NCBI GenBank assembly: GCA_002717185.1
Contig: PBDC01000009.1
Location: 1-13,491, forward strand
DNA: 13,491 nt
Origin: Rhodospirillaceae bacterium
GTDB taxonomy: Bacteria > Pseudomonadota > Alphaproteobacteria > UBA8366 > GCA-2717185
Reading direction: 5' to 3'
The first letter of the stretch is position 1, and each line of letters starts with the position of its first letter. Of this stretch, positions 7,495 to 13,491 are shown piece by piece. The translations under genes were made by a program, and so were the position numbers. The notes beneath the pieces are model-generated. The model made no database searches. It was not told the DNA's origin and was given only the letters and a program-made list of their open reading frames with translations.

Positions 7495-8664
7495 ATGAGC
7501 ACATATTTCTGGACCCCGGAACAGAGGCAGATCCGCGAGAGCGTCATGAAGCTATGCGAACGCTTCGACGACCAGTATTGGCTGGAGCGCGACGAGACCG
7601 GTGAGTTTCCTGAAGATTTCTGTCAAACCATGGCAGATGATGGCTGGGCTGGGATTGCGATGCCAGTAGAGTATGGTGGCGCCGGTCTGGGCATCACAGA
7701 GGCCGCTATCATGTCTCAGGTAATTACTGAATCTGGCTGCGGCAATGCGGGCTTTGCCGCAATGGTGATCGGCATCTTCGGGCTAAACCCGGTAGTCGTA
7801 TTCGGCACAGACGAGCAGAAACAAAAATGGCTGCCGCCGGTTATACGACGCGACGACGTAGCCTGCTTTGCAGTTACGGAACCGAACACGGGGCTCGACA
7901 CGACACGACTTCGCACCTACGCCGAGGATAGGGGCGATCACTATGTTGTGAAAGGCGAGAAGTTGTGGACCTCAACCGCGCTGCAGTCGAACAAAATGCT
8001 GCTAATCGCGCGTACAAAACGGATCGAGGAGACGGAAAAGCCAATCGACGGACTATCTCTATTCTACACCAACCTTGACCGCGACTACGTGGATGTTCGG
8101 CCGATCAACAAGATGGGACGTAAGAGCGTTGACTCCAATCAGATGTTTATTGACGGACTGCCTATCCCAAAAGAAAATCTGATCGGAGAGGAAGGCAAAG
8201 GCTTCCGTTACCTGCTGCATGGTCTGAATGCCGAACGGGTGCTGATTGGCGCCTCAATGGTTGGGCTCGGTCGTTGTGCCCTGCGCCACGCCGCCGACTA
8301 CGCCAAGGAAAGGGTTGTCTTCGACCGCCCAATCGGCATGAACCAAGCAATTCAACACCCGCTAGCTGAATCCTATGCGGAGCTGGAAGCGGCCAACTTG
8401 ATGGCTTTCCAGGCGGCAAACCTATACGACGCGGGCCAGGAATGCGGCATTCAAGCAAATGCAGCCAAGTATCTGGCCGGCGAGGCAACATTTAAGGCAT
8501 GCACCAACGCGGTCATGACGATGGGTGGAATGGGCTACGCCAAAGAATTTCACGTGGAACGTTATTTCCGCGAATGTCTTATCCATCGGCTGGCCCCGGT
8601 CAGTCCGCAGTTGATCCTGTGCCACATTGCGGAGCGCGCGTTAGGATTGCCGAAATCTTACTAG
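7495..8664 (+). CDS. Acyl-CoA dehydrogenase
   Basis: This 389-residue FAD enzyme should introduce a trans-2,3 double bond into an acyl-CoA, passing electrons to ETF. The signature CFAVTEPNTGLD (124-135) and KGEKLWTSTA (153-162) mark the FAD/substrate region; GGMGYAKEFHVERYFRE (344-360) is the C-terminal family segment. The Glu of the medium-chain type, normally in a YEGT-like motif, is absent: the spot reads LAPVS (366-370). E247 in HGLNAERVL (242-250) instead aligns with the helix-G catalytic base of isovaleryl-CoA dehydrogenase. The frame is open from 7441, but the ATG at 7495 is chosen because AGGA (7484-7487) lies 7 nt upstream and MSTYFWTPEQRQIRE is a normal family N-terminus. It is followed by a CoA-transferase gene after 94 bp, probably co-transcribed. 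Substrate is unknown; a branched or unusual acyl chain is possible. Confidence 0.93.
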   Translation: MSTYFWTPEQRQIRESVMKLCERFDDQYWLERDETGEFPEDFCQTMADDGWAGIAMPVEYGGAGLGITEAAIMSQVITESGCGNAGFAAMVIGIFGLNPVVVFGTDEQKQKWLPPVIRRDDVACFAVTEPNTGLDTTRLRTYAEDRGDHYVVKGEKLWTSTALQSNKMLLIARTKRIEETEKPIDGLSLFYTNLDRDYVDVRPINKMGRKSVDSNQMFIDGLPIPKENLIGEEGKGFRYLLHGLNAERVLIGASMVGLGRCALRHAADYAKERVVFDRPIGMNQAIQHPLAESYAELEAANLMAFQAANLYDAGQECGIQANAAKYLAGEATFKACTNAVMTMGGMGYAKEFHVERYFRECLIHRLAPVSPQLILCHIAERALGLPKSY

Positions 8665-8758
8665 CAACTTATCAATCTCACGGCGGACTTGATCGCCATA
8701 GTGCCTCCACAATTAGGCGTGAGCTCCTTGGGGCATATGTTTCACAAATGGATTCAAC

Positions 8759-9964
8759 ATGACACAACAAAACAAGAAAGCGTTGGCCGGGCTCCGCGTC
8801 ATCGACGCTGCCACCGTCATCGCCGGCCCAACCATCGGCATGCTTCTCGGTGACTTCGGCGCCGACGTCATAAAGGTAGAGCACCCGCGTGGCGACGTTT
8901 TGCGCAGCACTGGTGCGCAAAAAAAAGGGGTTGGACTTTGGTTCAAGATGGCCAACCGCAACAAGCGCTGCGTCACGCTTTGTCTCAGCAAGCCGAAAGG
9001 TGCCGAACTTTTCAAGGAGATGATCAAAACCACCGATGTATTAATAGAAAACTTCCGAACCGGTACAATGGAGAAATGGGGTCTTGGTTGGGAAGAACTC
9101 AAAACGATCAACCCACGCCTCATAATGGTCCGGGTCACAGGTTTTGGACAAACTGGCCCATACAAGGACCGGCCGGGCTTTGGCACCGTGGCAGAGGTGT
9201 TCAGCGGCTTTGCAAATATCACTGGCGAAAAGAAAGGCCCGCCAACCCTGCCAAATTTTGGCCTCGCCGACGGTATCGCAGCGTCCTATGGCACCTTCGC
9301 GACGATGTTCGCGCTATACCATCGCGATGCGCAAGGCAGCGGCGAAGGACAGTTCATAGACCTTTCGATCTATGAACCGATCTTCCAGGTGTTGGGACCT
9401 CAGCCCCTGCAGTTCGACCAACTTGGTATAATCCAGGAACGCATGGGCAACCGTTCGGATAACAATGCCCCGCGCAACGTATACGAGACACGGGACGGTA
9501 AATGGGTCGCAATCTCGACCAACTCACCCGCCATCGTCACCCGTGTGCTGACCCTATGTGGCGGTGAGGACGCTGCGAAAGACCCACGCTTCCAGACACC
9601 AGCTGGCCGGGTCGAACATATCGAGGAAGTCGACGGAATGGTCGCTGATTGGATAAAGCAACGCGACCAGAAAGAAGTATTGGCTGCCTTCGAGGAGGCC
9701 GAAGCCGCCATAGGTCCATCCTATGACATCGCGCAGATTTTCGAGGATCCGCAATACCAAGCCCGTAACGACATCGTCTTGCTAGACGACACGGAGTTAG
9801 GCAAAATTCGCATGACCGGGGCGTTCCCCGTCATGTCTGAGACACCAGCAGAAATCCGTCACGCTGGTCCGCGCAAAGGGCAACATAATGACGAAATTTA
9901 TAAGGAAGAGATCGGCTTAAGCGATAATGAATTAAGGGCACTCCAGAAAGACGGTGTGATTTAA
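8759..9964 (+). CDS. Class III CoA-transferase (CaiB/BaiF family)
   Basis: This 401-residue enzyme moves CoA from a donor thioester to a free acid via a mixed anhydride on an aspartate. The N-terminal ALAGLRVIDAATVIAGPTIG (8-27) and GDFGADVIKVEHPRGD (31-46) are standard for the family. N98 in the LIENFRTG segment (95-102) is typical, and D171 in PNFGLADGIAASYG (165-178) is the expected nucleophile. Length is typical. The ATG has only a weak GGA 6 nt upstream; no better in-frame start was seen. It lies 94 bp after the acyl-CoA dehydrogenase gene, as in carnitine- or dicarboxylate-type catabolic pairs. It offers an ATP-independent activation route beside the ATP-dependent ligase encoded on the other strand. 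Donor and acceptor are unknown. Confidence 0.95.
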   Translation: MTQQNKKALAGLRVIDAATVIAGPTIGMLLGDFGADVIKVEHPRGDVLRSTGAQKKGVGLWFKMANRNKRCVTLCLSKPKGAELFKEMIKTTDVLIENFRTGTMEKWGLGWEELKTINPRLIMVRVTGFGQTGPYKDRPGFGTVAEVFSGFANITGEKKGPPTLPNFGLADGIAASYGTFATMFALYHRDAQGSGEGQFIDLSIYEPIFQVLGPQPLQFDQLGIIQERMGNRSDNNAPRNVYETRDGKWVAISTNSPAIVTRVLTLCGGEDAAKDPRFQTPAGRVEHIEEVDGMVADWIKQRDQKEVLAAFEEAEAAIGPSYDIAQIFEDPQYQARNDIVLLDDTELGKIRMTGAFPVMSETPAEIRHAGPRKGQHNDEIYKEEIGLSDNELRALQKDGVI

Positions 9965-9967
9965 TCA

Positions 9968-10996
9968 TTACAAAGTCGGGTCATTGCTTATCTGGACCAG
10001 TCTTTTACCCAAATTTTCGCCGTTCATCATGCCGATGAATGCACCGATTGTGTTGTCGATGCCGTCAACAATGTCCTCAAAATAGACTATCCGCCTATCT
10101 TTTATCCGTTCGGCAACCCAGATTAGAAATTCATCGAACTGGTTCATATGCTCGTAAACGCTGAACCTCTGCATGATCGCATTTCGGGCTTCAACGTTGG
10201 CGATGTTTCGGGGCTCGTAACGTTCCGCGATATCGTATTGCGAGATCATTCCGCAAACCGGAATACGAGCACCTTGATTGATACGGTTGAGCACCGCTTC
10301 AAGGGTTTCGCCGCCAACGTTCTCGAAATAAATGTCGATACCGTCCGGGCAATGTTCATCCAACGCGGCCCCAATTGAGTGTGCGGTCTTGTAGTTGAAG
10401 GCTGCGTCAAAGCCAAGCTTGTCGATGATATGAGCGACTTTGGCGTCGCTGCCGGCGCTGCCCACGACGCGGCAGCCCGACAGCTTGGCAATCTGTCCAG
10501 CCACCTGCCCCACAGCCCCACTGGCCGAAGAAATAAAGGCTGTCTCGCCAGGTTGCGGCTTGCCAATATCCAGCATGCCAACCCGTGCCGTCAGTCCCGG
10601 CATACCGATCACCGTGATGGCATGCGAGATAGGTCCCAACTGGGGGTCGATCACGCGCAGATCGCCCCCTCCTTTGGCCACGCTATATAACTCCCAGCCA
10701 AGAAAGCCCCAGACAAGGTTGCCTACCGCATATTCGGTATTTTGCGAGGCTTCTACTTGGCCCACTACACGGGCTGGGATGACCTGGTCGATCGGAAACG
10801 TCTTGGATTGCGGGTAGTTCGCCGTTCCACCCATCCGGCCGCGCATGTAGGGATCGCATGACAAGTAAATGTTGCGAACTAGCACGTCCCCATCATCCAA
10901 CTCTGGTACAGGCTCGTCACGAACGTCGAAACAGGATGATGAAACCGGACCATCGGGTGATTGAACGAAGAAGATGCGGCGGTTTTGCATGAGCAT
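9968..10996 (-). CDS. Zinc-independent NADP-dependent MDR oxidoreductase (2-alkenal/prostaglandin reductase type)
   Basis: This 342-residue medium-chain dehydrogenase/reductase lacks zinc ligands and belongs with the leukotriene B4 12-hydroxydehydrogenase/CurA/YfmJ group, which reduces enone or enal double bonds with NADPH. CDPYMRGRM (47-55) is the group hallmark. The nucleotide-binding turn is SSASGAVGQVAGQIAK (156-171), followed by GSAGSDAKV (179-187), typical for NADPH. YFENVGGE (223-230) is also conserved. The start at 10996 has AGG 7 nt upstream; an in-frame ATG at 10990 has AGGGA about 6 nt upstream and gives 340 residues, so the choice is open. The gene converges on the CoA-transferase gene with 3 nt between stops and no hairpin plus T-run there, so the two transcripts probably overlap. 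A pathway role is inferred from location only. Confidence 0.92.
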   Translation of the reverse strand: MLMQNRRIFFVQSPDGPVSSSCFDVRDEPVPELDDGDVLVRNIYLSCDPYMRGRMGGTANYPQSKTFPIDQVIPARVVGQVEASQNTEYAVGNLVWGFLGWELYSVAKGGGDLRVIDPQLGPISHAITVIGMPGLTARVGMLDIGKPQPGETAFISSASGAVGQVAGQIAKLSGCRVVGSAGSDAKVAHIIDKLGFDAAFNYKTAHSIGAALDEHCPDGIDIYFENVGGETLEAVLNRINQGARIPVCGMISQYDIAERYEPRNIANVEARNAIMQRFSVYEHMNQFDEFLIWVAERIKDRRIVYFEDIVDGIDNTIGAFIGMMNGENLGKRLVQISNDPTL

Positions 10997-11202
10997 TCCC
11001 TAACCTAATGAGCGTATCAATATGCCCTGATGATGACGAATAGAGCCTCTTCCGAAAAGGGGGTTTCATTGCTGTGACGATGAGTACGGCCGATATTTCG
11101 TATCAATTGAAAAGTACGCTCTCCGTGTTCGGGTTGTCTGACTTCGGTTGAGTAGCCCTCGCGTTGAAGCGCCGATCATGATGCCAAATCAAGATTTGTG
11201 GA

Positions 11203-11343
11203 TCAGAAAAATTGGTTGGCCCCAGCGCGGGCCTCTTCTGCCACCCCCACCACTTTCGTTTCCGATGCGACATCCACGTTGCCGCTCGCATGCTGCACCA
11301 CTCCGACCTCAAAAGCTGCTGAAAACCAAACCTTCACCGTAAA
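11203..11343 (-). pseudogene. Possible C-terminal coding relic (unidentified)
   Basis: Complement is open for 46 codons with strongly GC-biased third positions and ends in TGA at 11205-11203. The central stretch reads VQHASGNVDVASETKVVGV, followed by AEEARAGANQFF. This resembles in texture the coiled-coil end of methyl-accepting chemotaxis proteins. There is no ATG, only a GTG at 11337 without a ribosome-binding site, and the frame is closed upstream by TAA (11346-11344). It may be a decayed gene end or chance. Confidence 0.2.
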
Positions 11344-11452
11344 TTATATAATCGAACCAACAGTCACCCGAACAGCTATGGACCTAGCAAGCGATACGGC
11401 CCTCAACGATCGCCCTAAGCAGCACCATCGGGACTAGTCCTTCTCACTCAAT

Positions 11453-11479
11453 TAAACTCGTGTAAAATTACGAAGTTTA
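11453..11479. repeat. Imperfect dyad TAAACT...AGTTTA
   Basis: The outer arms are TAAACT (11453-11458) and AGTTTA (11474-11479); inner GTAA/TTAC also pair. The loop would be too small for a good hairpin and there is no T-run, so it is more like a protein-binding dyad than a terminator. Function is unknown. Confidence 0.2.
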
Positions 11480-11634
11480 TTTAGGTTATCTCACCGAGAT
11501 GCTCCTGAATGTGCCTCATTTAACCCTCTCACAGAGCCGAATCATTTCGCTTCCAAGGCTCTATTCCCAGTTTAGGAACAAGCCCTGACGTACAAAAAAA
11601 CCAATTCCAACCATCTCGAAGCCGCTCCGCTTAT

Positions 11635-11661
11635 TTGAACCGCATCCAAAATTGAACCGCA
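11635..11661. repeat. 10-bp direct repeat TTGAACCGCA x2, 17 bp apart
   Basis: Exact copies lie at 11635-11644 and 11652-11661 in the spacer upstream of the ribonucleotide reductase gene. A 17-bp period is not a whole number of turns. Could be chance or an operator pair. Confidence 0.2.
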
Positions 11662-11797
11662 CAACCCTGGCCTCTCGCTGCTACCTTCGCTTTAGAGATC
11701 GCTATTCTACTAATTTTCGGCAAGTCGAAATCGTGAGACCGTTTGACGTGGTTTCGTGATGGTGTAGTTTAATTCAAATGTTCTTTTAATGTTCCGC

Positions 11798-11831
11798 TTG
11801 ACACTTTCAGTATTTAGTAAGCAAGTATAAC
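11798..11831 (+). promoter_or_regulatory. Candidate promoter of the ribonucleotide reductase gene
   Basis: A perfect TTGACA (11798-11803) could be a -35 box. The best -10-like hexamer, TATAAC (11826-11831), is 22 bp away, too far for a standard sigma-70 promoter; at 17 bp there is only GCAAGT. The call therefore rests mainly on the TTGACA and on the NrdR-box pair that would cover the rest of the promoter. Confidence 0.3.
11805..11820 (+). promoter_or_regulatory. Weak NrdR box (distal)
   Basis: TTTCAGTATTTAGTAA matches 9 of 16 positions of the NrdR consensus ACACWATATMTWGTGT. Taken alone it would not be called, but it lies exactly 31 bp upstream of a strong box, the spacing at which NrdR sites usually pair. 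Confidence 0.4.
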
Positions 11832-11835
11832 AAAA

Positions 11836-11851
11836 CTACAATATATAGTGT
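11836..11851 (+). promoter_or_regulatory. NrdR box (proximal)
   Basis: CTACAATATATAGTGT matches 14 of 16 positions of the NrdR consensus ACACWATATMTWGTGT; only the first two bases differ. It lies 45 bp before the ribonucleotide reductase ATG. NrdR is the nucleotide-sensing repressor that commonly binds such sites before nrd genes. Confidence 0.75.
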
Positions 11852-11852
11852 T

Positions 11853-11861
11853 TTTTCCACA
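11853..11861 (+). promoter_or_regulatory. DnaA-box-like site
   Basis: TTTTCCACA fits the relaxed DnaA-box consensus TTWTNCACA at every position. It lies 2 bp after the proximal NrdR box. Two weaker reverse-oriented sites follow: TGTGGACAG (11880-11888, 7/9) and TGTGGACAA (11938-11946, 8/9, inside codons 14-17 of the gene). E. coli nrdAB is known to be DnaA-controlled; here it is inference. Confidence 0.35.
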
Positions 11862-11886
11862 TTATATTCCATACACACCTGTGGAC

Positions 11887-11894
11887 AGGAGGGG
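11887..11894 (+). promoter_or_regulatory. Strong Shine-Dalgarno of the ribonucleotide reductase gene
   Basis: AGGAGGGG lies 2 nt before the ATG at 11897 counted from its last G, with the AGGAG core 5 nt away. It fixes this start, which yields a non-conserved N-terminal stretch before the conserved core. Confidence 0.75.
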
Positions 11895-11896
11895 TG

Positions 11897-13491
11897 ATGA
11901 GCGAGTTAACAGACAGGTTGGCGCAGGATTCCACCCCTGTGGACAATTTTGTCGGCTTCGAGAGGCCCGAGATACCCGATGCATTGGACACCGATACGCC
12001 CACCGCAGATGCCGTGGGCAACGTTGCGAAAGAGGACGATCTATTAGCGACCTTAACGGACGCGTCGGCGCAAACGATAGCACCTGCAGACGTCCTGTCC
12101 TCCAACACCCATCGCCAGCCCCGGCCCGACACACCCAGCCTCACCGACGTCAAACAAAACGACCAGGGTATCAAGGTCACCGTCGACCGGTCCCGCGACG
12201 CGAAGCTTACAGAGTTCGGTAAGGCGACCTTGCTCGACCGATACCTTATGCCAGGCGAGCATTTCCAGGATCTGTTCGCCAGAGTCGCCATGCATTTTGC
12301 CGATGACACGGCGCATGCCCAGCGACTTTATGATTACATCTCTAATCATTGGTTCATGCCTTCCACCCCGGTACTCTCAAATGGCGGTACCACCCGCGGC
12401 CTTCCAATTTCCTGCTTCCTCAACGAGGCCAACGACAGCCTCGACGGTATCCTCGGCCTTTGGAATGAAAATGTCTGGCTCGCCGCCCGCGGCGGGGGCA
12501 TCGGCAGTTATTGGGGTAATCTCCGGTCGATTGGCGAAAAGGTTGGCCTCAACGGCAAAACCTCTGGTGTCGTTCCCTTTATCCGTGTGATGGATAGCCT
12601 CACCCTTGCCATCAGCCAGGGCTCCTTGCGTCGCGGCTCGGCCGCAGTCTATCTGCCGGTTAGCCACCCGGAGATCGAAGAGTTCATCGAGCTCCGCCGA
12701 CCCACCGGTGGCGACCCAAACCGGAAGACCCCTAATCTGCATCACGGCGTGCTAATTCCCGACGCCTTCATGCGCGCGGTGGAGAATGACGAGGACTGGG
12801 CACTCACCAGCCCCAAGGACGACAGCGTGCAACGCACCGTCAAGGCGCGCGAACTGTGGATCCGCATCCTCACCGCCCGCATCGAGACCGGCGAACCTTA
12901 CATCGTCAATATTGACCATGTTAACAAGGCGCTACCCGAGCATCAGAAACTGGGTGGTCTCTCAGTAAAGACTTCCAACCTCTGCTCAGAGATCACCTTG
13001 CCAACCGGGAAGGACCGCTTCGACCAGCAACGCACAGCCGTCTGCTGCCTCTCTTCGCTCAATCTAGAAACCTACAACGAGTGGGAGGACCATCCCCAGT
13101 TCATCGAGGATGTTATGCGCTTTCTCGATAACGCACTGCAGGACTTCATTGATCAGGCGCCGGAGGAATTTAAGAACGCTACCTACGCCGCCATGCGCGA
13201 GCGCTCGGTCGGGCTTGGCGTGATGGGCTTTCACTCCTACCTCCAGTCTAACGGCATCCCGATCGAAAGTGTCATGTCCACGGTTTGGAACAAGCGCATC
13301 TTCAAACATATCCGCACCCAGGCTAACGCGGCTTCCGTCAAGTTGGCGGAGGAACGCGGTGCCTGCCCCGATGCCGCTGATTTCGGTATCCAGGAGCGCT
13401 TTTCCAACAAAATGTCCCTGGCCCCCACAGCCTCTATCTCGATCATCTGCGGCGGCGCTTCACCGGGCATTGAGCCGATCGCAGCCAATAG
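11897..13491 (+). CDS. nrdA: Ribonucleoside-diphosphate reductase alpha subunit (class I), 3' part missing
   Basis: The first 531 codons are present; the frame runs off the right edge. The enzyme reduces ribonucleotides to deoxyribonucleotides for DNA synthesis, with a radical supplied by a small subunit not in the window. Residues about 92-531 are the conserved catalytic barrel. The redox cysteines are C173 in GLPISCF and probably C383 in AVCCLSSLNL; the active-site triad is N361, C363 and E365 in SNLCSEI. MPSTPVLSNGG (154-164) and ARGGGIGSYWGNLR (197-210) are typical. The first ~90 residues are acidic, Asp/Thr/Pro/Ala-rich and probably disordered; I see no ATP-cone signature, so dATP shut-off of overall activity may be absent. 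The start is fixed by AGGAGGGG. NrdR and DnaA-like sites lie directly upstream. It is a housekeeping gene, unrelated to the catabolic block on its left. Confidence 0.93.
   Translation, partial: MSELTDRLAQDSTPVDNFVGFERPEIPDALDTDTPTADAVGNVAKEDDLLATLTDASAQTIAPADVLSSNTHRQPRPDTPSLTDVKQNDQGIKVTVDRSRDAKLTEFGKATLLDRYLMPGEHFQDLFARVAMHFADDTAHAQRLYDYISNHWFMPSTPVLSNGGTTRGLPISCFLNEANDSLDGILGLWNENVWLAARGGGIGSYWGNLRSIGEKVGLNGKTSGVVPFIRVMDSLTLAISQGSLRRGSAAVYLPVSHPEIEEFIELRRPTGGDPNRKTPNLHHGVLIPDAFMRAVENDEDWALTSPKDDSVQRTVKARELWIRILTARIETGEPYIVNIDHVNKALPEHQKLGGLSVKTSNLCSEITLPTGKDRFDQQRTAVCCLSSLNLETYNEWEDHPQFIEDVMRFLDNALQDFIDQAPEEFKNATYAAMRERSVGLGVMGFHSYLQSNGIPIESVMSTVWNKRIFKHIRTQANAASVKLAEERGACPDAADFGIQERFSNKMSLAPTASISIICGGASPGIEPIAAN

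Larger units (their letters stand above)
10997..11896. other. 900-bp spacer without a convincing gene
   Basis: The spacer is visibly AT-richer than the flanking genes, mainly from about 11340 on. Short reading frames here lack ribosome-binding sites and family motifs. It should hold the promoter of the MDR gene (left end) and of the ribonucleotide reductase gene (right end). Small features noted are a CAAATC-AA-GATTTG palindrome (11185-11198), an imperfect dyad TAAACT/AGTTTA (11453-11479) and a 10-bp direct repeat TTGAACCGCA at 11635-11644 and 11652-11661. A short coding-like relic lies at 11203-11343. No tRNA cloverleaf was seen. Confidence 0.6.

Noticed and set aside
8713..9222. 169-codon minus-strand reading frame opposite the CoA-transferase 5' half
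   Set aside because: Antisense to a well-supported gene with no recognisable domain or ribosome-binding site.
11052..11075. Hairpin CCTCTT/AAGGGG as a terminator
   Set aside because: No T-run on either strand, and it lies upstream of the MDR gene, not after a gene.
11103..11312. 69-codon minus-strand ORF in the spacer
   Set aside because: Trp/Arg/His-rich composition unlike a real protein; a different frame of the same stretch has better coding character (11203-11343).
11836..12309. 157-codon minus-strand reading frame opposite the nrdA start
   Set aside because: Overlaps the conserved nrdA frame and its regulatory sites; Ser/Arg-rich composition and no motif.

Overview
The window looks like a chromosomal piece of an alphaproteobacterium, probably Rhodospirillales-like. 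I base this on recall of family sequence style (the ribonucleotide reductase alpha subunit, the molybdenum hydroxylase and the crotonase), moderately GC-rich coding sequence with GC-biased third positions, and tightly overlapping gene starts. No database search was possible. No tRNA, rRNA, CRISPR array, transposase or integrase is visible.

Layout: positions 1-7384 hold a minus-strand, operon-like run. In transcription order it encodes a gamma-glutamyltransferase-family hydrolase (7384-5828), then the molybdopterin, FAD and 2Fe-2S subunits of a xanthine dehydrogenase/CO dehydrogenase-type molybdenum hydroxylase (5751-2040). These are followed by an acyl-CoA synthetase (2043-487) and a crotonase-family enzyme that runs off the left edge (482-1). 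The hydroxylase and ligase genes overlap by 4 bases at each junction. A 110-bp divergent spacer separates this run from a plus-strand pair: an acyl-CoA dehydrogenase (7495-8664) and a class III CoA-transferase (8759-9964). A zinc-independent MDR oxidoreductase (10996-9968, minus) converges on that pair with 3 bases between the stop codons.

A 900-bp AT-richer spacer (10997-11896) with no convincing gene separates the catabolic block from a housekeeping gene, the ribonucleotide reductase large subunit (11897 to the right edge). Directly upstream of that gene are one strong and one weak NrdR-box-like palindrome spaced 31 bp apart, plus a good DnaA-box match.

How the genes may work together: the order Mo-hydroxylase (large, FAD, FeS) - acyl-CoA synthetase - crotonase matches the hmfABCDE furoyl-CoA pathway. 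There an acid is activated to a CoA thioester, hydroxylated on its ring with water-derived oxygen, opened and hydrolysed to 2-oxoglutarate. The crotonase fits the 2-oxoglutaroyl-CoA hydrolase type better than ordinary enoyl-CoA hydratases. The GGT-like hydrolase, acyl-CoA dehydrogenase, CoA-transferase and MDR reductase are not part of that known core, so the block could be an extended or variant pathway for a conjugated or side-chain-bearing heterocyclic acid. The substrate cannot be told from sequence. No regulator or transporter for the pathway lies in the window.
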